A stretch of 46,272 nucleotides of DNA from Chloroflexota bacterium (GCA_003228195.2 QGNO01000014.1:1-46272); one strand, 5' to 3'; shown: positions 8,049 through 17,701, counted from the first letter of the stretch. Program-made: numbers and translations. The notes: a model not told the origin generated them from the letters alone.

Positions 8049-8831
8049 ATGACTAAAAATCCTTCAATAGACCTCACATACTTAGTCAAACTCATTGCAG
8101 ATTTAAGAGGCGCAAATGGATGCCCTTGGGATAAGCAACAGACTCACGAGTCGTTAAAGCGATATTTGCTTGAGGAATCTTATGAGGTCTTCGACTCAAT
8201 TGATCAAAATAAGAAGGGTCTAGCCGAAGAGTTAGGTGACGTTTTGTTGCAAGTCTTGCTCCACTCCCAAATCGCTAGCGAGAAGGGAACGTTTGCTATC
8301 GATGACGTTCTTACAATTCTGGGTCGCAAGCTAATTGAGCGACACCCCCACGTCTTTGGGAAGGACGTGGTGCGGGACGCGATCGAAGTCGAGGCAAAAT
8401 GGGAACAGATTAAACAAGAAGGGAAATCTGATACAGATGATGGCTCAATATTGAGTAGCATTCCTTCGGCTATGCCAGCCCTAGCTTACGGCCAACTCAT
8501 GCAGGAACGTGCATCACGTAATGGATTCGATTGGGATGAAATTAATGGCGTATTAGACAAAGTCAGTGAAGAAATTCAGGAAATCAAGGAAGCGAAATCT
8601 GAACAAGAAAAAATAGCAGAGTTCGGAGACCTATTGTTTTCGCTTGTCAACGTGAGTCGCTGGATGGGAATCGAAGCAGAAGATTCCATGCGACAAGCGA
8701 GCAGTCGCTTTAAAAAAAGATTCTCGCGCATGGAGGAACTAGCTAAGAATAAAGGGACGTCTTTCTCACAATTGCAGCAAGTGGAAAAAGATATCTTATG
8801 GGAACGAGCAAAAATCTTAGAGTGTTCCTAG
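8049..8831 (+). CDS. mazG: Nucleoside triphosphate pyrophosphohydrolase MazG
   Basis: MazG hydrolyses NTPs/dNTPs to NMP and PPi, a housecleaning role. The 260-residue protein has two tandem MazG repeats. The first has GCPWDKQQTHESLKRYLLEESYEVFDSID..EELGDVLLQVLLHSQIA (about 22-80), where the EExxE and ExxxD residues bind Mg. The second is near 150-220 (NGFDWDEINGVLDKVSEEIQEI..EFGDLLFSLVNVSRW). The length matches two-domain MazG proteins. AGGAG lies 6 bases before the ATG. Confidence 0.95.
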   Translation: MTKNPSIDLTYLVKLIADLRGANGCPWDKQQTHESLKRYLLEESYEVFDSIDQNKKGLAEELGDVLLQVLLHSQIASEKGTFAIDDVLTILGRKLIERHPHVFGKDVVRDAIEVEAKWEQIKQEGKSDTDDGSILSSIPSAMPALAYGQLMQERASRNGFDWDEINGVLDKVSEEIQEIKEAKSEQEKIAEFGDLLFSLVNVSRWMGIEAEDSMRQASSRFKKRFSRMEELAKNKGTSFSQLQQVEKDILWERAKILECS

Positions 8832-8885
8832 TGCGCCCTTATATGAAACCCTAAATTACTCGTAATAAGCTCTATAAAAAGCCGA

Positions 8886-10529
8886 CTAAACTGTTGGCTG
8901 AGTCAAATAGTACGGTGGATCCAACTCAGAAGGTAATGCCACTTCAATTACAGTGGGAACGGAAGCTCTTATACTATCCCCAATCGCTACCTCAACTGCT
9001 CCGAGATCTGAAACCTTAACTCCTTTTGCGCCAAAACTCTCTGCCAGTTTAACAAAGTCAGGATTGTGAAGTTCAGTGCCAACTAAACGACCCCCAAATC
9101 GGCGATGCTGGTCACGATAAGAAGCTCCATAGCCGCCATTATTGAAAATCACTGTGACAAGATTTATATCATATTGAACAGCCGTAGCCAAATCAGCCAT
9201 TGCATAAGCAAAGCCGCCATCTCCAGTTAAAGCCACCACAGCCTTATCAGGATTACCCACTTTAACGCCAAGCGCCGTGGGAAAACCAAACCCTAGATTC
9301 CCCATGTATGAAGACGTAATAAACGTCCTCTCCTTCATCGCAGGATATGCCAAATAGCTCCAAGCCCCGATATTAGTAATGCCGCCCACTATGAAACCAT
9401 CTTCCGGCACGGCCTTCCTTATACTTTCAACCAATTCGACCTGTATAGGCCCTGCTGCTTTAATTTTAGCCTTCGTACTAGACTTTATATTTTGGAGTGT
9501 GTCTTTTCCCCATTCGTTATTAACCGAACGACTCCCAAGAGCTGCCACGAGCATTCCGAGTCCCGCTTTTGCGTCAGCTGGTATACCAATTTCCGCATCC
9601 ATTGTCTTACCAAACTCACTTTCATCAACGTTCATGTTAATAAGCTTCTGGTCACTACGAGGAGAAGTCCCTATTTCTGGGCGATAGCTACCTAACCTAC
9701 TGCCTACTACTAGAATAACGTCTGCTCTAGGGAAAAGTTCCACCCCAGGCCCCCACGCGTAAGCAGTCGTGCCCATCGAAAGCGGATGAGTCTCATTTAT
9801 CGCTCCTTTCCCCTCAGCCGTACTTATTACAGGCGCCTCTATGAGTTCCGCTAGTTGTGTGAGTTCCGTACTCGCTCCCGATAAATTCACTCCACCACCA
9901 GCCCAAATCAGTGGTCTTTTTGCAGTTGCCAGCAAATCAGCCGCAGCCGAAATCAAACTAGCGCTAGGCTTCAGCCTTTGCCAGGACTCAGGCTCTATCA
10001 AATCTATCTCAGCGACCGAACTCAGCGTGTCAGGCGGTATTTCAATCTCGACAGGCCTAGGCCTGCCAGTCTTAATCTGATTCATTGCTTCATGTATGGT
10101 TTCAGGTATCGCTTGAACATCGGTTACTAAATCGTTCCACTTCACAACTGGTTTCATAAACTGTAGTTGATCCGAAATTTCATGGAGCTGTCCAAAATCC
10201 TTACCTATCTCATCACTTTCGATCTGCCCAGATATCAACAAAACAGGTGCTGATGTCGCATAGGCATCAGACAATCCTGCCGCCGCATTGTAAGCACCAG
10301 GTCCCGGCACAACTAATGCAACCCCTATCTTCCCAGTGGAGCGCGCATACCCATCAGCCATATAAGTAGTGGTCTGTTCATGCCGGCAAGTGATTACGCG
10401 AATGTCTGGATTATCATAAAACGCGTCGTAAATGCTCATTATTTGGACGCCTGGTAACCCGAACACAACATCGACCCCTTCCGCAACTAGCGACCTTACA
10501 ACGGCTTCACCCCCACTCATCTTAGGCAT
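8886..10529 (-). CDS. Thiamine-pyrophosphate enzyme, acetolactate-synthase-like
   Basis: The 547-residue protein has the three domains of the acetolactate synthase/oxalyl-CoA decarboxylase superfamily. The N-terminal PYR domain has GVDVVFGLPG and the TPP-activating Glu (E51 in CRHEQTTTYMADGYAR). A central Rossmann-like domain contains IWAGGGVNLSGA. The C-terminal PP domain carries the metal/TPP motif LTGDGGFAYAM..VIFNNGGYG. The substrate cannot be read from sequence. No small regulatory subunit or ilvC is adjacent, so a true IlvB role is unlikely. It follows the amidase gene by 109 bases and has its own GGGAGG ribosome site. Confidence 0.85.
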   Translation of the reverse strand: MPKMSGGEAVVRSLVAEGVDVVFGLPGVQIMSIYDAFYDNPDIRVITCRHEQTTTYMADGYARSTGKIGVALVVPGPGAYNAAAGLSDAYATSAPVLLISGQIESDEIGKDFGQLHEISDQLQFMKPVVKWNDLVTDVQAIPETIHEAMNQIKTGRPRPVEIEIPPDTLSSVAEIDLIEPESWQRLKPSASLISAAADLLATAKRPLIWAGGGVNLSGASTELTQLAELIEAPVISTAEGKGAINETHPLSMGTTAYAWGPGVELFPRADVILVVGSRLGSYRPEIGTSPRSDQKLINMNVDESEFGKTMDAEIGIPADAKAGLGMLVAALGSRSVNNEWGKDTLQNIKSSTKAKIKAAGPIQVELVESIRKAVPEDGFIVGGITNIGAWSYLAYPAMKERTFITSSYMGNLGFGFPTALGVKVGNPDKAVVALTGDGGFAYAMADLATAVQYDINLVTVIFNNGGYGASYRDQHRRFGGRLVGTELHNPDFVKLAESFGAKGVKVSDLGAVEVAIGDSIRASVPTVIEVALPSELDPPYYLTQPTV

Positions 10530-10638
10530 AAAAACCTCCCGAATCTAGCTGATGTACTACGCCACACCACGCCTTAAACAATCCTAACCTCCAGTCCGAG
10601 TCGCACATAGACAGCGTTCAAGACTACGTGAAATCCGT

Positions 10639-12057
10639 CTAATCCTTCAGATTAGGCCGCTTGGAATGCCAAGGGGTGGCTTGCTCATAATTAAAGGCTG
10701 TACGCAAAACGACTCCTTCTTGAAAAGGCTTCCCAATAATCTGTAGTCCTACCGGTAGGCCATTCTCGTCAAACCCACAGGGTATGCTGATTGCAGGAAA
10801 TCCAGTCAGATTGAAAGGGCGATTAAGCGCCACCATCAGGTTCTGTGTCGCCTCCTCAACTCCATCAATGGTGACCACAGTTTCTTCTATCTTAGGGGCC
10901 GTCAATTGTTCTGTAGGGGTTATTAGAAGGTCTACTCCTTCCATCGCCTTCAAATATCCTTGGGTGAACCTTGCCCTTGCTTGATGAGCCTTAATGTAAT
11001 CTACCGCAGGCACGAACATTCCCGACTTTATCCTTGTTAGGACTTGAGGAAAATAATCTTTCGGGCGTTCTTCTATCCATTTCCTATGATAGGCAGCAAC
11101 TTCTGGGCCCAAAATTCCAAGCGATATAGCCGCTGCCTCATCCATACTTGGAACGTCTACTTCCTCTACCGAAACACCTAGCTGCTCAAGTACTTTAATA
11201 GCCTGTTCAACCTTTTCTCTAACACCACTCTGCAGCCGGCTATAAAACTCCTTAACTGGCAACCCCACCTTTAAACCTTTAATAGGCTGCTTCATCTCGG
11301 CTAGGTAATTTGGTACTGGAATATCCCTAGAACCTGGATCTTTAGGATCATAACCAGCCATCGCCTGCAACAATATTGCGCAGTCTTCCACGCTTCTTGT
11401 CATAGGGCCAGTATGATCTAACGACCAAGACAAGGGTATTACCCCATGTTTGCTCACCCGGCCATAGGTAGGCTTAATTCCCACCACGCCGCAGATTGAT
11501 GCTGGTATGCGGATTGATCCTCCAGTATCAGATCCAGTTGCAGCAGGGATCATGCCAGTGATCAAAGCAACTCCTGATCCGCTGCTCGAGCCTCCGGGTA
11601 TGCGTTCAGTACCCCAAGGATTGGGGGGAGTTCCATAGTCAGGATTTAACCCAATGGCCCCATAAGCAAATGGATGCAAATTCAACTTCCCTAATATCAC
11701 TCCTCCCGCATCGGTTATCTTAGTAACTGCTGTGGCGTCCTCTTCCGGTATGAAATCGGCAAGGATAGGAGAACCTGCAGTTGTAGGAACACCTTTTGTA
11801 TAGTACAAATCCTTCAAGCCTATAGGTATTCCGTGCAATGGGCCTTTATATTCCCCAGATGAAATCGCTCGTTCTGCCTTCTTCGCCTCGCTTAAAGAGG
11901 ATTTTTCCATAACATGAATAAATGCATGGAACTGAGAGTCAAGTGCATTTACACGATCTAAGCAGGCTTGAACCAATTCGACTGGAGAAATCTTCTTATC
12001 ACGTATCAGAGGCGATAGCTCTGATATCGGCAAGTAGTTTAAGATTTGCTGTGACAT
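10639..12057 (-). CDS. Amidase-signature family hydrolase
   Basis: The 472-residue protein has the Ser-cisSer-Lys triad of the amidase signature family. Lys82 lies in GIPIGLKDLYYTKG, the cis-Ser in GGSSSGSG (about 157-158), and the nucleophile Ser181 in GSDTGGSIRIP. The stretch GKLNLHPFAYGAIG..YGTPPNPW is typical of general amidases, and annotation pipelines often label such proteins GatA. No gatB or gatC is near, so a metabolic amidase is preferred. The physiological amide is unknown. A near-consensus promoter lies directly upstream, and the adjacent TPP enzyme may share the transcript. Confidence 0.88.
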   Translation of the reverse strand: MSQQILNYLPISELSPLIRDKKISPVELVQACLDRVNALDSQFHAFIHVMEKSSLSEAKKAERAISSGEYKGPLHGIPIGLKDLYYTKGVPTTAGSPILADFIPEEDATAVTKITDAGGVILGKLNLHPFAYGAIGLNPDYGTPPNPWGTERIPGGSSSGSGVALITGMIPAATGSDTGGSIRIPASICGVVGIKPTYGRVSKHGVIPLSWSLDHTGPMTRSVEDCAILLQAMAGYDPKDPGSRDIPVPNYLAEMKQPIKGLKVGLPVKEFYSRLQSGVREKVEQAIKVLEQLGVSVEEVDVPSMDEAAAISLGILGPEVAAYHRKWIEERPKDYFPQVLTRIKSGMFVPAVDYIKAHQARARFTQGYLKAMEGVDLLITPTEQLTAPKIEETVVTIDGVEEATQNLMVALNRPFNLTGFPAISIPCGFDENGLPVGLQIIGKPFQEGVVLRTAFNYEQATPWHSKRPNLKD

Positions 12058-12067
12058 AACAACGTTG

Positions 12068-12096
12068 ATTGTATTTGGGTAAAATTAGAAGGTCAA
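12068..12096 (-). promoter_or_regulatory. Promoter of the amidase gene
   Basis: On the minus strand, TTGACC (12091-12096), 17 bases, then TACAAT (12068-12073). The amidase ATG (12057) lies 10 bases after the -10, implying a leader of about 4 bases and no Shine-Dalgarno. Confidence 0.65.
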
Positions 12097-12173
12097 CTAG
12101 GCAATCCGTCGCGCTTTTGAGGACAGTAGTTACCTTAGCCCTTTTCGGCAGTTGTTACAGCTCACAATAAATT

Positions 12174-12196
12174 GCCGTCGAGCTGCCATTTACGGC
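12174..12196 (-). terminator. Weak hairpin after sucD
   Basis: The inverted repeat GCCGT/ACGGC, with a 13-base loop, is followed on the minus strand by AATTTATT. It lies 24 bases past the sucD stop. The stem is only 5 bp, so it is a tentative terminator. Confidence 0.3.
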
Positions 12197-12219
12197 GGGA
12201 TGGTTCCTGGAAAACAAGC

Positions 12220-13110
12220 CTAAGCTGTGCTCCCTCTTAGCACTTGTTTCATTACTTCACCCAAACTCTCTACGGACGGTGCGATAGTAGTGCCTGCCTC
12301 AGAAAGAGCTCGTATCTTTTCCTCAGCGGTACCAGATTTACCAGTGACAATAGCCCCTGCATGCCCCATGCGCTTCCTAGGAGGGGCAGACTGTCCCGCT
12401 ATCAGACTAACTATTGGCTTACTGACACCTCCCGACTTGATGAATGCGGCAGCCTCTTGTTCACTATTGCCGCCAATCTCACCAATCAAGACTATAGCCT
12501 CAGTCTCATCGTCGTCCTCAAACATGGTCAAAACATCAACGAAGCTTGTACCTACTAACGGATCGCCTCCTATCCCTACACATGTAGATTGGCCAATGCC
12601 AAATTGCGTTAGAGCATTTACCGCTTCATACGTTAAGGTGCCACTACGGGAGACCACGCCGACCCTGCCAGGTGTATGTATTTCAGACGGCATTATCCCC
12701 ACTCGACACAAACTCGCTGGGGATATCGCACCAGGACAATTGGGGCCGATCAAGCGGACATTCGACCCACGTAGATAACTTAATACTCCAATCATGTCCA
12801 TGGCAGGCACGCCTTCAGTTATGCATATCACGAGAGTTATCCCTGAGGCAGCTGCCTCGAGCACTGCATCAGCAGCCCCTGGGGCGGGAACAAATATAAT
12901 AGATGTATTAGCACCAAGTTCTCTCACGGCAGTTTCCACGGCGTCAAAAACTGGCACAGCTTCATTAAACTTAACCCCGCCACGACCAGGCGTAACACCA
13001 GCAACAATATTGCTGCCATATTCCAACATCTGCATGGAGTGAAAGGTACCCTGCTTTCCAGTGATACCCTGAACCACAATTCTTGTATCTTGGCCTACAA
13101 GAATACTCAC
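12220..13110 (-). CDS. sucD: Succinyl-CoA synthetase subunit alpha
   Basis: This subunit binds CoA and carries the phosphohistidine in the reversible conversion of succinyl-CoA to succinate with substrate-level phosphorylation. The 296-residue protein has the CoA-binding start ([16 protein letters not shown]) and GVTPGRGG. The middle contains [10 protein letters not shown], and the active-site His is in [17 protein letters not shown] near residue 248. The start is a GTG whose last bases overlap the sucC stop (GTGA), a sign of translational coupling. Confidence 0.97.
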   Translation of the reverse strand: MSILVGQDTRIVVQGITGKQGTFHSMQMLEYGSNIVAGVTPGRGGVKFNEAVPVFDAVETAVRELGANTSIIFVPAPGAADAVLEAAASGITLVICITEGVPAMDMIGVLSYLRGSNVRLIGPNCPGAISPASLCRVGIMPSEIHTPGRVGVVSRSGTLTYEAVNALTQFGIGQSTCVGIGGDPLVGTSFVDVLTMFEDDDETEAIVLIGEIGGNSEQEAAAFIKSGGVSKPIVSLIAGQSAPPRKRMGHAGAIVTGKSGTAEEKIRALSEAGTTIAPSVESLGEVMKQVLRGSTA

Positions 13111-14267
13111 TGTATCGTTATATCCTGCAAAACTTTGGTCGCCTCTGAAATATAATCCACAAAAATGGTGTCGGGCTTCGCCTCCTTGAGAATTCGAATG
13201 CCCTCATCCTTATTCGTACCTAAGAATCTGACTACCAACGGCAACTCCTTCCCGCTATCTAAGTAAGACCTCACAATGCCTTCGGCTATGTCATCACAAC
13301 GGGCTATTCCCCCAAAAACATTTATCAAAACCCTTTTGACCTGAGGGTCAGCAAGTATGATCCCCATCGCCTCAGCTACCCTGATAGGCTCGGCTCCACC
13401 ACCAACGTCAAGGAAGTTTGCAGGGAAACATCCGCTCGCTTTTATGGCATCCATAGTAGCCATAGCTAATCCCGCTCCATTCACTAAACAACCTACATCA
13501 CCATCCAACTTTACGTAAGCTAATCCTGCCTGACCAGCTTTTGCTTCCAAAATGTCTTCCTGAGTCCAATCTCTTAAACTTGGCATATCTGGTTGCCGGA
13601 ATGCAGCGTCGTCATCTATGGTCATTTTCGCATCCAGTACCATTACTTGGCCGCTTTTGGTTATTACCAAAGGGTTAATTTCAACAAGTGAGCAATCTTT
13701 ATCCACAAAAGCTTTATAAAGTCTCATCATTTGATCCGCCACAGGATTAGCCAAATTACTTGGTAATCCCATAGCGTGAGCTAGGCGCCTACCCTGATAT
13801 GCACGGAACCCCACTGTTGGTTGAACTACCTCTCTAAGTATTAAGCCTGGATGCTCGAGTGCTATTTCCTCTATTTCCATGCCTCCAGCCTTGCTCGCTA
13901 TAACAACGGGGGCTTGAGCTATCGCGTCAATAACTATTCCCAAGTATAGCTCGTACTCAATATCCAAGGATTCCTCAACAAGTACTATGCTGATCGGTGC
14001 GCCAGTCAAACTGGTTTGAGGTGAAATTAGTCTGCTCCCAAGCATTGACGCAGCCACGTCCTCGGCCTGTTCAGCACTCTCAATGAGCTTGATTCCTCCG
14101 CCTTTTCCTCTACCTCCAGCATGAACTTGAGCTTTCACAAAAGCCGGGGTTCCAACATGGCGGGCAACGTCACGTGCCTCTTGCGGAGTAGTTGCCACTC
14201 CAGAGCGCGGCACAGGCATGCCGTAAGAAGCTAGAATCGATTTGGCTTGGTATTCATGCAATTTCAT
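13107..14267 (-). CDS. sucC: Succinyl-CoA synthetase subunit beta
   Basis: This subunit has the ATP-grasp nucleotide-binding fold and the succinate-binding part. It starts [16 protein letters not shown], the standard SucC N-terminus, giving 386 residues, the usual length. The ATP-grasp features [24 protein letters not shown] and [12 protein letters not shown] are present. Near the C-terminus, [23 protein letters not shown] and [15 protein letters not shown] follow. The frame continues upstream through the tRNA-Ser gene; that extension is an artefact. It is coupled to sucD by a 4-base overlap. Confidence 0.97.
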   Translation of the reverse strand: MKLHEYQAKSILASYGMPVPRSGVATTPQEARDVARHVGTPAFVKAQVHAGGRGKGGGIKLIESAEQAEDVAASMLGSRLISPQTSLTGAPISIVLVEESLDIEYELYLGIVIDAIAQAPVVIASKAGGMEIEEIALEHPGLILREVVQPTVGFRAYQGRRLAHAMGLPSNLANPVADQMMRLYKAFVDKDCSLVEINPLVITKSGQVMVLDAKMTIDDDAAFRQPDMPSLRDWTQEDILEAKAGQAGLAYVKLDGDVGCLVNGAGLAMATMDAIKASGCFPANFLDVGGGAEPIRVAEAMGIILADPQVKRVLINVFGGIARCDDIAEGIVRSYLDSGKELPLVVRFLGTNKDEGIRILKEAKPDTIFVDYISEATKVLQDITIQ

Positions 14268-14279
14268 AAATTTTCTCGG

Positions 14280-14366
14280 CGGAGGGAGTGGGATTCGAAC
14301 CCACGATACCCTTGCGGGTATACCGGTTTTCAAGACCGGCGCCTTAAACCGCTCGGCCATCCCTCC
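14280..14366 (-). tRNA. tRNA-Ser (anticodon UGA)
   Basis: The 87-base class II tRNA has acceptor stem GGAGGGA/TCCCTCC with discriminator G. The anticodon stem is CCGGT/ACCGG around loop CTTGAAA, giving anticodon UGA (read from 14330-14332). A long variable arm (ATACCC/GGGTAT) and the T arm GTGGG-TTCGAAT-CCCAC complete it. The 3' CCA is not encoded. It lies on the same strand between serS and sucC, 12 bases before the sucC ATG, so it is probably processed from the operon transcript. Confidence 0.97.
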
Positions 14367-14435
14367 AATAACCCCATTATCCGGTCAAAGGTGATGGCCG
14401 GCACAGATAGGATACCTTAGTACTCCAGTTCTTGA

Positions 14436-15710
14436 CTAGCGGGCTTTTCCAGGTCTGATCAAGTCCGTTCCTAAATAATTGCGTAGAACCTCCGGCACCA
14501 CCACTGAGCCATCTGCCTGCTGATAAGTCTCCAGGATTGAAATCATTATTCTGGGTATAGCCAAGCCGGAACCATTTAGGGTATGCAAGTATTCCGCTCT
14601 ACCGCCTTTTTCATATCTAAATCTGATATTGGACCTTCTAGCCTGAAAATCTGTGCAATTAGAGCATGAGCTAACCTCAAGCCATTCATTTGACCCAGGC
14701 GCCCATACCTCCAAGTCATACGTCTTTGCAGATTGAAACCCTAGATCTCCTGTACACAACTGAACAACGCGATATGGCAACTCGAGCAATTTCAATAAAT
14801 ACTCTGCGTTTTTAATCAGTGTTTCAAGCTCTTCCTCCGATTTGTCTGGTTCCACCAATTTGTAAAGCTCTACCTTGTCAAACTGATGCACCCTCTTGAT
14901 TCCCCTTGTGTCGCGTCCCGCAGAAGCTTTCTCTCTTCTAAAACACGGGGTATAGGCAACGTAGTAAATTGGTAGTAGTCCGGGGTCAAGAATTTCATCA
15001 CGATGCAAACCCGTAAGTGGTACCTCGGCCGAAGGCACCAACCAAAGGTCATCTTCAGTGTCTTGATAAAGATTTTCTCTAAATTTAGGAAGATTCCCAC
15101 TGCCACGCATTATCTCCTCTTTCACAAGTGCTGGCGGGTATATTTCCTTGTAACCATGCCCCTCTATATGCGTATCAAGCATCCATGAAATCAATGCGCG
15201 TTGGAGCTTGGCACCAAGTCCTTGCAAAACATAAAAGCGCGAGCCCGAGAGCTTTACACCTCGTTGAAAATCTATGAGCCCCAAGTCCTCATTAAGATCC
15301 CAATGCGGCTTAGGCTCAAAGCCAAGCTCCTTTATATCGCCATGCACTCTCAGAACCTTGTTGAAGGACTCGTCCGCACCCACAGGCACATCTTTACTTG
15401 GAATGTTAGGCAACCTCGACAATAAAGCCTCAAGCTCTTTCTCGATGCCCCTGATCTCCGCCTCAAGCCTTTTGACTTCCTCACCCAGTCCACGCATCTC
15501 CTGAATTAAATCCGGCGGGCGTTCTCCCGTACGACCTAGGTCTTTACTAACAGAATTGCGGCGAGATCTAAGTTCATCTCGCCCTTGTATTATTTCACGT
15601 CGTTTAGCATCGAGAGCCAATATCGACTCAACCGGAGCATCCTCGCCCTTTGTTGCGAGTGCCGAGCTAACAGATTCGGGATGCCGCCGTATCAGTTCTA
15701 AATCGAGCAT
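14436..15710 (-). CDS. serS: Seryl-tRNA synthetase
   Basis: This class II synthetase charges tRNA-Ser. The 424-residue protein starts MLDLELIRRHPESV. An antiparallel coiled-coil arm (about 30-105), which contacts the long variable arm of tRNA-Ser, follows. The catalytic core has LVPSAEVPLTGLHRDE and motif 2 (CFRREKASAGRDTRG), then YDLEVWAPGSNEWLEVSSCSNC and motif 3 (LNGSGLAIPRI). The ATG lies 1 base after the nudix stop, and the gene is followed by tRNA-Ser(UGA), one of its substrates. Confidence 0.97.
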   Translation of the reverse strand: MLDLELIRRHPESVSSALATKGEDAPVESILALDAKRREIIQGRDELRSRRNSVSKDLGRTGERPPDLIQEMRGLGEEVKRLEAEIRGIEKELEALLSRLPNIPSKDVPVGADESFNKVLRVHGDIKELGFEPKPHWDLNEDLGLIDFQRGVKLSGSRFYVLQGLGAKLQRALISWMLDTHIEGHGYKEIYPPALVKEEIMRGSGNLPKFRENLYQDTEDDLWLVPSAEVPLTGLHRDEILDPGLLPIYYVAYTPCFRREKASAGRDTRGIKRVHQFDKVELYKLVEPDKSEEELETLIKNAEYLLKLLELPYRVVQLCTGDLGFQSAKTYDLEVWAPGSNEWLEVSSCSNCTDFQARRSNIRFRYEKGGRAEYLHTLNGSGLAIPRIMISILETYQQADGSVVVPEVLRNYLGTDLIRPGKAR

Positions 15711-15711
15711 G

Positions 15712-16206
15712 CTAATCTTGCTCCCCAGAAGCCATTTCTATCGCAGCCAAACCCAAAACCCGTACATCCGTTGTGATCTGACTCGAAGCACATTCATCGT
15801 CAACATCAACCAATCCATCTCCCATTAGCGACTCTGCAGATACCCAAAACCAGCCATCTCTTAAATCACATTCCTCATACTCTTCTAGCGGCCTGGTAAA
15901 GTAAATCATATCAATGTGTTCATGCTCAGGCTCAGCTTTGTTAGCTACTATAGTTTCAAGCATTACGGTAACTGGCGGAGTAATCTGAGGTGGGTGGTTA
16001 TAGTTAAATCTAGAACCAGAGTGAAGAATCTCGACTTTAAATCCCGTCTCTTCTGCTACTTCACGATGGGCTGCCTCAATTGGGTCCTCGTTAGGCTCAA
16101 TGTGGCCTCCAGGAGGCAACCACATTTTATTCTTAGAGTGCCAATGTAACATCGTACTTCCTTCGGATGAAATGAAAGCTGTCACGGTATTATGACGCTC
16201 TTTCAA
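15712..16206 (-). CDS. NUDIX hydrolase
   Basis: The 164-residue protein has a complete Nudix box at about 34-56 (GHIEPNEDPIEAAHREVAEETGF, spacing GX5EX7REUXEEXGU), the Mg-binding catalytic helix that hydrolyses nucleoside-diphosphate-linked substrates. The substrate is not predictable. The TTG start overlaps the end of lysS by 17 bases and is supported by an AAGGGG ribosome site inside lysS. It lies between two synthetase genes and is 1 base from serS, so it is clearly cotranscribed. Confidence 0.88.
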   Translation of the reverse strand: MKERHNTVTAFISSEGSTMLHWHSKNKMWLPPGGHIEPNEDPIEAAHREVAEETGFKVEILHSGSRFNYNHPPQITPPVTVMLETIVANKAEPEHEHIDMIYFTRPLEEYEECDLRDGWFWVSAESLMGDGLVDVDDECASSQITTDVRVLGLAAIEMASGEQD

Positions 16207-17701
16207 ATTTTTCCCCTTTGCTCCGTAATTGTGGAAAAAGCAAAACGTCTCTAATGCTTGGTTGGCCAGTCAAGAGCATTACAAGCCTATCAATGCCAAC
16301 ACCAAGACCACCAGTAGGAGGCATCCCATATTCCATAGCGACCAAGAAGTCGTCATCCAATCTATCAAAGTCCTCAGCTCTAAACTGCTGGCGCAATGCC
16401 TCCTGTTCCTCAAATCTGGCCCTTTGGACACGGGGATCATTTAATTCAGTGAATGAGTTGGCTATCTCCATCCCGCCAGCAAAAGCCTCGAATCTTTCTG
16501 CGTACCTAGGATCATCGATCCGCGCTTTAGCGAGGGGAGACATCTCTACTGGATAATCTACCAAAAATGTGGGTTGGATCAACTTGGGTTCGATCAGAGA
16601 ACTTACTAGCTTGTCAATAATCCGGGCTCTACTTTCTAATGCTGCAACATCCACTCCTAAAGATTTGGATTTACTGACCAGGGAATCCGTATCGCTCAGC
16701 TGTTCTAGGTCAATCCCTGCCGCCACCAGTTCCTCTTTAAGTTGAAGTCTGGGCCATGGAGGGGCAAAGTCGATCTCGTCTCCACGGAAGTTAATTGCCG
16801 ACACCCCACTGTTAACCTTCCGGATTATCTCCACAACCATCTGTTCCACGAGCACCATAATATCCCCGTAATCAGCATAAGCTTCGTAACTCTCTAGCAT
16901 CGTAAACTCAGGATTATGATCCATATCTATACCTTCGTTTCGGAAGATACGCCCGATTTCATATACCTTGTCCAATCCTCCAATGATTAGCCGCTTCAAA
17001 TAAAGCTCCGTAGCTATCCTTAGGTAAAGCTCCCGATCAAGCGTATTATGTTTTGTGACAAACGGCCTTGCCATTGCACCTGCAGCCACTGGCACCATAA
17101 CTGGTGTTTCCACCTCAATATAGCCCCTAGACTCCAAGAATCCCCGTATAGTGGAAATTATCTTGCTTCTGGACTGAAAAACTTCTCCAACCTCTGGATT
17201 TGCAATCAGGTCCAAGTATCGCTGTCTGTATCTGATTTCGACATCGCGAAGTCCGTGCCATTTTTCAGGCGGTGCACGATGAGCTTTTGACAAAAGTACA
17301 AGCTGTAGGGCCCTGACCGTTATCTCACCCCTACGTGTCCTGAACATGACTCCTTCTACTCCCAGGAAATCCCCTAAATCGAGCATTGGAACAAGTTCGT
17401 ATGACTTGCCAAGAACATCTGCCCTTACATGAACTTGGACTCTTGCAGAGCTGTCTCTTATATCCAGGAAGGTAGCCTTTCCCATCTGCCTAAGAGCAGT
17501 TATTCTCCCAGCAACAGTGAATTTCTTACGGCTAACGTATGCATGCTTTTTTCTGGACTCCGTCTCCTCATACCAATTTGTCGCCTCTTGATTGGTGTGA
17601 GTTCTGTGAAATGAGGCAGGGTATGGGTTTATGCCTAGGGCAAGGATTCTTTCAAGCTTGTCCAGACGTGATTCAGCGAGGGCTTTGCTCCGTTGTGTCA
17701 T
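16190..17701 (-). CDS. lysS: Lysyl-tRNA synthetase, class II
   Basis: The 503-residue protein has an N-terminal OB-fold for the anticodon (FTVAGRITALRQMGKATFLDIRD, about 60-85). The class II core follows: RYRQRYLDLIANPEV, motif 2 (IGRIFRNEGIDMDHNPEFTMLE, about 245-265) and motif 3 (GLGVGIDRLVMLLT, about 470). It opens the lysS-nudix-serS-tRNA-sucCD cluster. It is divergent from purF across a 353-base gap. I could not find a convincing promoter or Shine-Dalgarno for it. Confidence 0.97.
   Translation of the reverse strand: MTQRSKALAESRLDKLERILALGINPYPASFHRTHTNQEATNWYEETESRKKHAYVSRKKFTVAGRITALRQMGKATFLDIRDSSARVQVHVRADVLGKSYELVPMLDLGDFLGVEGVMFRTRRGEITVRALQLVLLSKAHRAPPEKWHGLRDVEIRYRQRYLDLIANPEVGEVFQSRSKIISTIRGFLESRGYIEVETPVMVPVAAGAMARPFVTKHNTLDRELYLRIATELYLKRLIIGGLDKVYEIGRIFRNEGIDMDHNPEFTMLESYEAYADYGDIMVLVEQMVVEIIRKVNSGVSAINFRGDEIDFAPPWPRLQLKEELVAAGIDLEQLSDTDSLVSKSKSLGVDVAALESRARIIDKLVSSLIEPKLIQPTFLVDYPVEMSPLAKARIDDPRYAERFEAFAGGMEIANSFTELNDPRVQRARFEEQEALRQQFRAEDFDRLDDDFLVAMEYGMPPTGGLGVGIDRLVMLLTGQPSIRDVLLFPQLRSKGEKFERAS

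Noticed and set aside
8886-10529. Annotating the TPP enzyme as IlvB
   Set aside because: There is no small subunit or ilvC beside it, and the superfamily has many substrates; sequence alone does not decide.
12227-12778. 183-residue plus-strand open frame
   Set aside because: It is antisense to sucD, low in family resemblance and shaped by sucD codon use.
13107-14360. Longer sucC start giving 31 extra residues
   Set aside because: The extension is the translated tRNA-Ser gene; SucC normally starts at MKLHEYQ (14267).
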